This document shows, piece after piece, positions 63,509 through 64,000 of a stretch of DNA of 64,000 nt. Below the pieces are notes generated by a model. That model was not told the DNA's origin, searched no databases, and worked only from the letters and a program-made list of their open reading frames with translations. The DNA comes from an uncultured Roseobacter sp. GTDB lineage: Bacteria; Pseudomonadota; Alphaproteobacteria; Rhodobacterales; Rhodobacteraceae. Location of the stretch: assembly GCF_947488185.1 (NCBI RefSeq), contig NZ_CANKYM010000001.1:372001-436000 (forward strand), written 5' to 3'. The position numbers were made by a program, and so were the translations under genes. The stretch's first letter is position 1, and each line of letters starts with the position of its first letter.

Positions 63509-64000
63509 TCAGCCCTCGGCAAACGGCCCGAAGAGGATCAAAGCGGGTTTATCACCGATTTCCTGCGCCAATTGCTCGGCCAGTGCCGCCACCGTTGTAC
63601 GCTGGATGCTCTGCTCCGGACTGCTGACGCTTTCGGCGAGAATCGCCGGTGTCTCGGGTGGCAGGCCTCTTTCGGTCAGCGCGTCGAGCAGTTTGGGGAA
63701 GGTCCGCTTGCCCATGAAGACAACTGTAGACGCAGTCGGGTCCGCGAGCGCCTGCAGGTCCAGATCCTGTGGCAGTTGCCCGCTGACATCATGCCCAGTC
63801 ACGAATTGCACGCGCCGTGCGGTCAGACGGCGCGTCAGCGGTATACCCGCCGCAGCCGCCGCAGCGCAGGCGGAGGGGATGCCCGGAATAATCTCGTACG
63901 GGATGCCGGCCTCGCGCAACGCCACCAGTTCTTCTTCCAACCGGCCAAAAAGCCCGCTGTCGCCTGATTTCAGACGCACCACGCGCTGATCCATCTGGGC
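63509..64000 (-). CDS. cobA: uroporphyrinogen-III C-methyltransferase, 5' partial
   Basis: The frame is open to the window edge; about 85 N-terminal residues are missing. Visible residues start at VVRLKSGDSGLFGRLEEEL, the GDxxxFGR motif of SUMT (here with Ser for the usual Pro), then AGIPYEIIPGIPSACAAAAAAGIPLTRRL, the VTGHD signature and VVFMGKRTFPKLLDAL. It makes precorrin-2, the entry point to cobalamin and siroheme. CobM is less likely because of VTGH and RRLTARRV. Confidence 0.85.
   Translation of the reverse strand, partial: AQMDQRVVRLKSGDSGLFGRLEEELVALREAGIPYEIIPGIPSACAAAAAAGIPLTRRLTARRVQFVTGHDVSGQLPQDLDLQALADPTASTVVFMGKRTFPKLLDALTERGLPPETPAILAESVSSPEQSIQRTTVAALAEQLAQEIGDKPALILFGPFAEG

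Noticed and set aside
63509..64000. CobM (precorrin-4 methyltransferase) as identity of the partial gene
   Set aside because: The VTGH and VVRLKSGD blocks are of the SUMT/CobA type.

Overview
The window reads as one continuous stretch of a Rhodobacterales (Roseobacter-clade) alphaproteobacterial chromosome. The evidence is the high-GC coding bias, an RpoH of the second alphaproteobacterial type, an iron-sulfur photolyase of the CryB/PhrB type, an Mrp antiporter with fused A and B subunits, a DUF1467 gene beside methylmalonyl-CoA epimerase, and aerobic-type cobalamin genes under a B12 riboswitch. I see no rRNA, tRNA, transposase, prophage or CRISPR. The genus cannot be named from this sequence alone.

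Layout. 1-4.9 kb is the most accessory-looking part: a sterol-glucosyltransferase-like GT1 enzyme cut by the window edge, a TetR regulator divergent from a membrane protein with two matching operator-like sites between them, a small membrane protein, an SRPBCC-like protein, a GNAT enzyme, and about 0.5 kb with no recognisable gene. 4.9-7.1 kb holds an SDR gene overlapping the FeS photolyase. 7.2-8.9 kb is leuA behind a probable leaderless leader peptide and hairpin. 9.2-15.8 kb is the elongasome cluster mreB-mreC-mreD-mrdA-rodA followed by a hydroxyacid reductase. 15.8-22.4 kb, on the minus strand, runs rpoH-chaN-coaBC-dut-membrane-tethered MoeB/ThiF-M3 peptidase. 22.5-25.9 kb has cobU, a histidine phosphatase, a GST and comM. 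25.9-28.2 kb is rsmI-yraN-gshB, divergent from an LpoA-like lipoprotein-glnD-murJ unit (28.3-33.8 kb).

33.8-48.9 kb is housekeeping with regulators: a rhomboid-fold protein lacking its catalytic residues, trpS, a VOC protein, an HDAC-like deacetylase, a nitroreductase, an EI24 protein, mce-DUF1467, a response regulator, a GNAT enzyme, aspS, a GT2 enzyme, GntR and LysR regulators, a TTC38-like TPR protein and an acyl-CoA dehydrogenase. 49.2-55.2 kb is the six-gene mrp cation/proton antiporter operon. 55.2-58 kb is a LysR regulator divergent from a BCCT compatible-solute transporter. 58-61.6 kb is a manganese-type ABC importer of four genes with a tandem Fur/Mur-like operator. 61.7-64 kb carries cobF, a CbiM-like cobalt permease, a cobalamin riboswitch and the 3' part of a cobA-type methyltransferase.

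The window is mainly core chromosome, and I did not find a large undescribed system such as a defence island. The most interesting small-scale signals are the leaderless leucine leader upstream of leuA, a pseudo-rhomboid, a MoeB-like enzyme fused to membrane segments, candidate CtrA half-sites before comM and a response regulator, operator-like repeats in several divergent promoters, and convergent genes that share or nearly share stop codons without a recognisable terminator.
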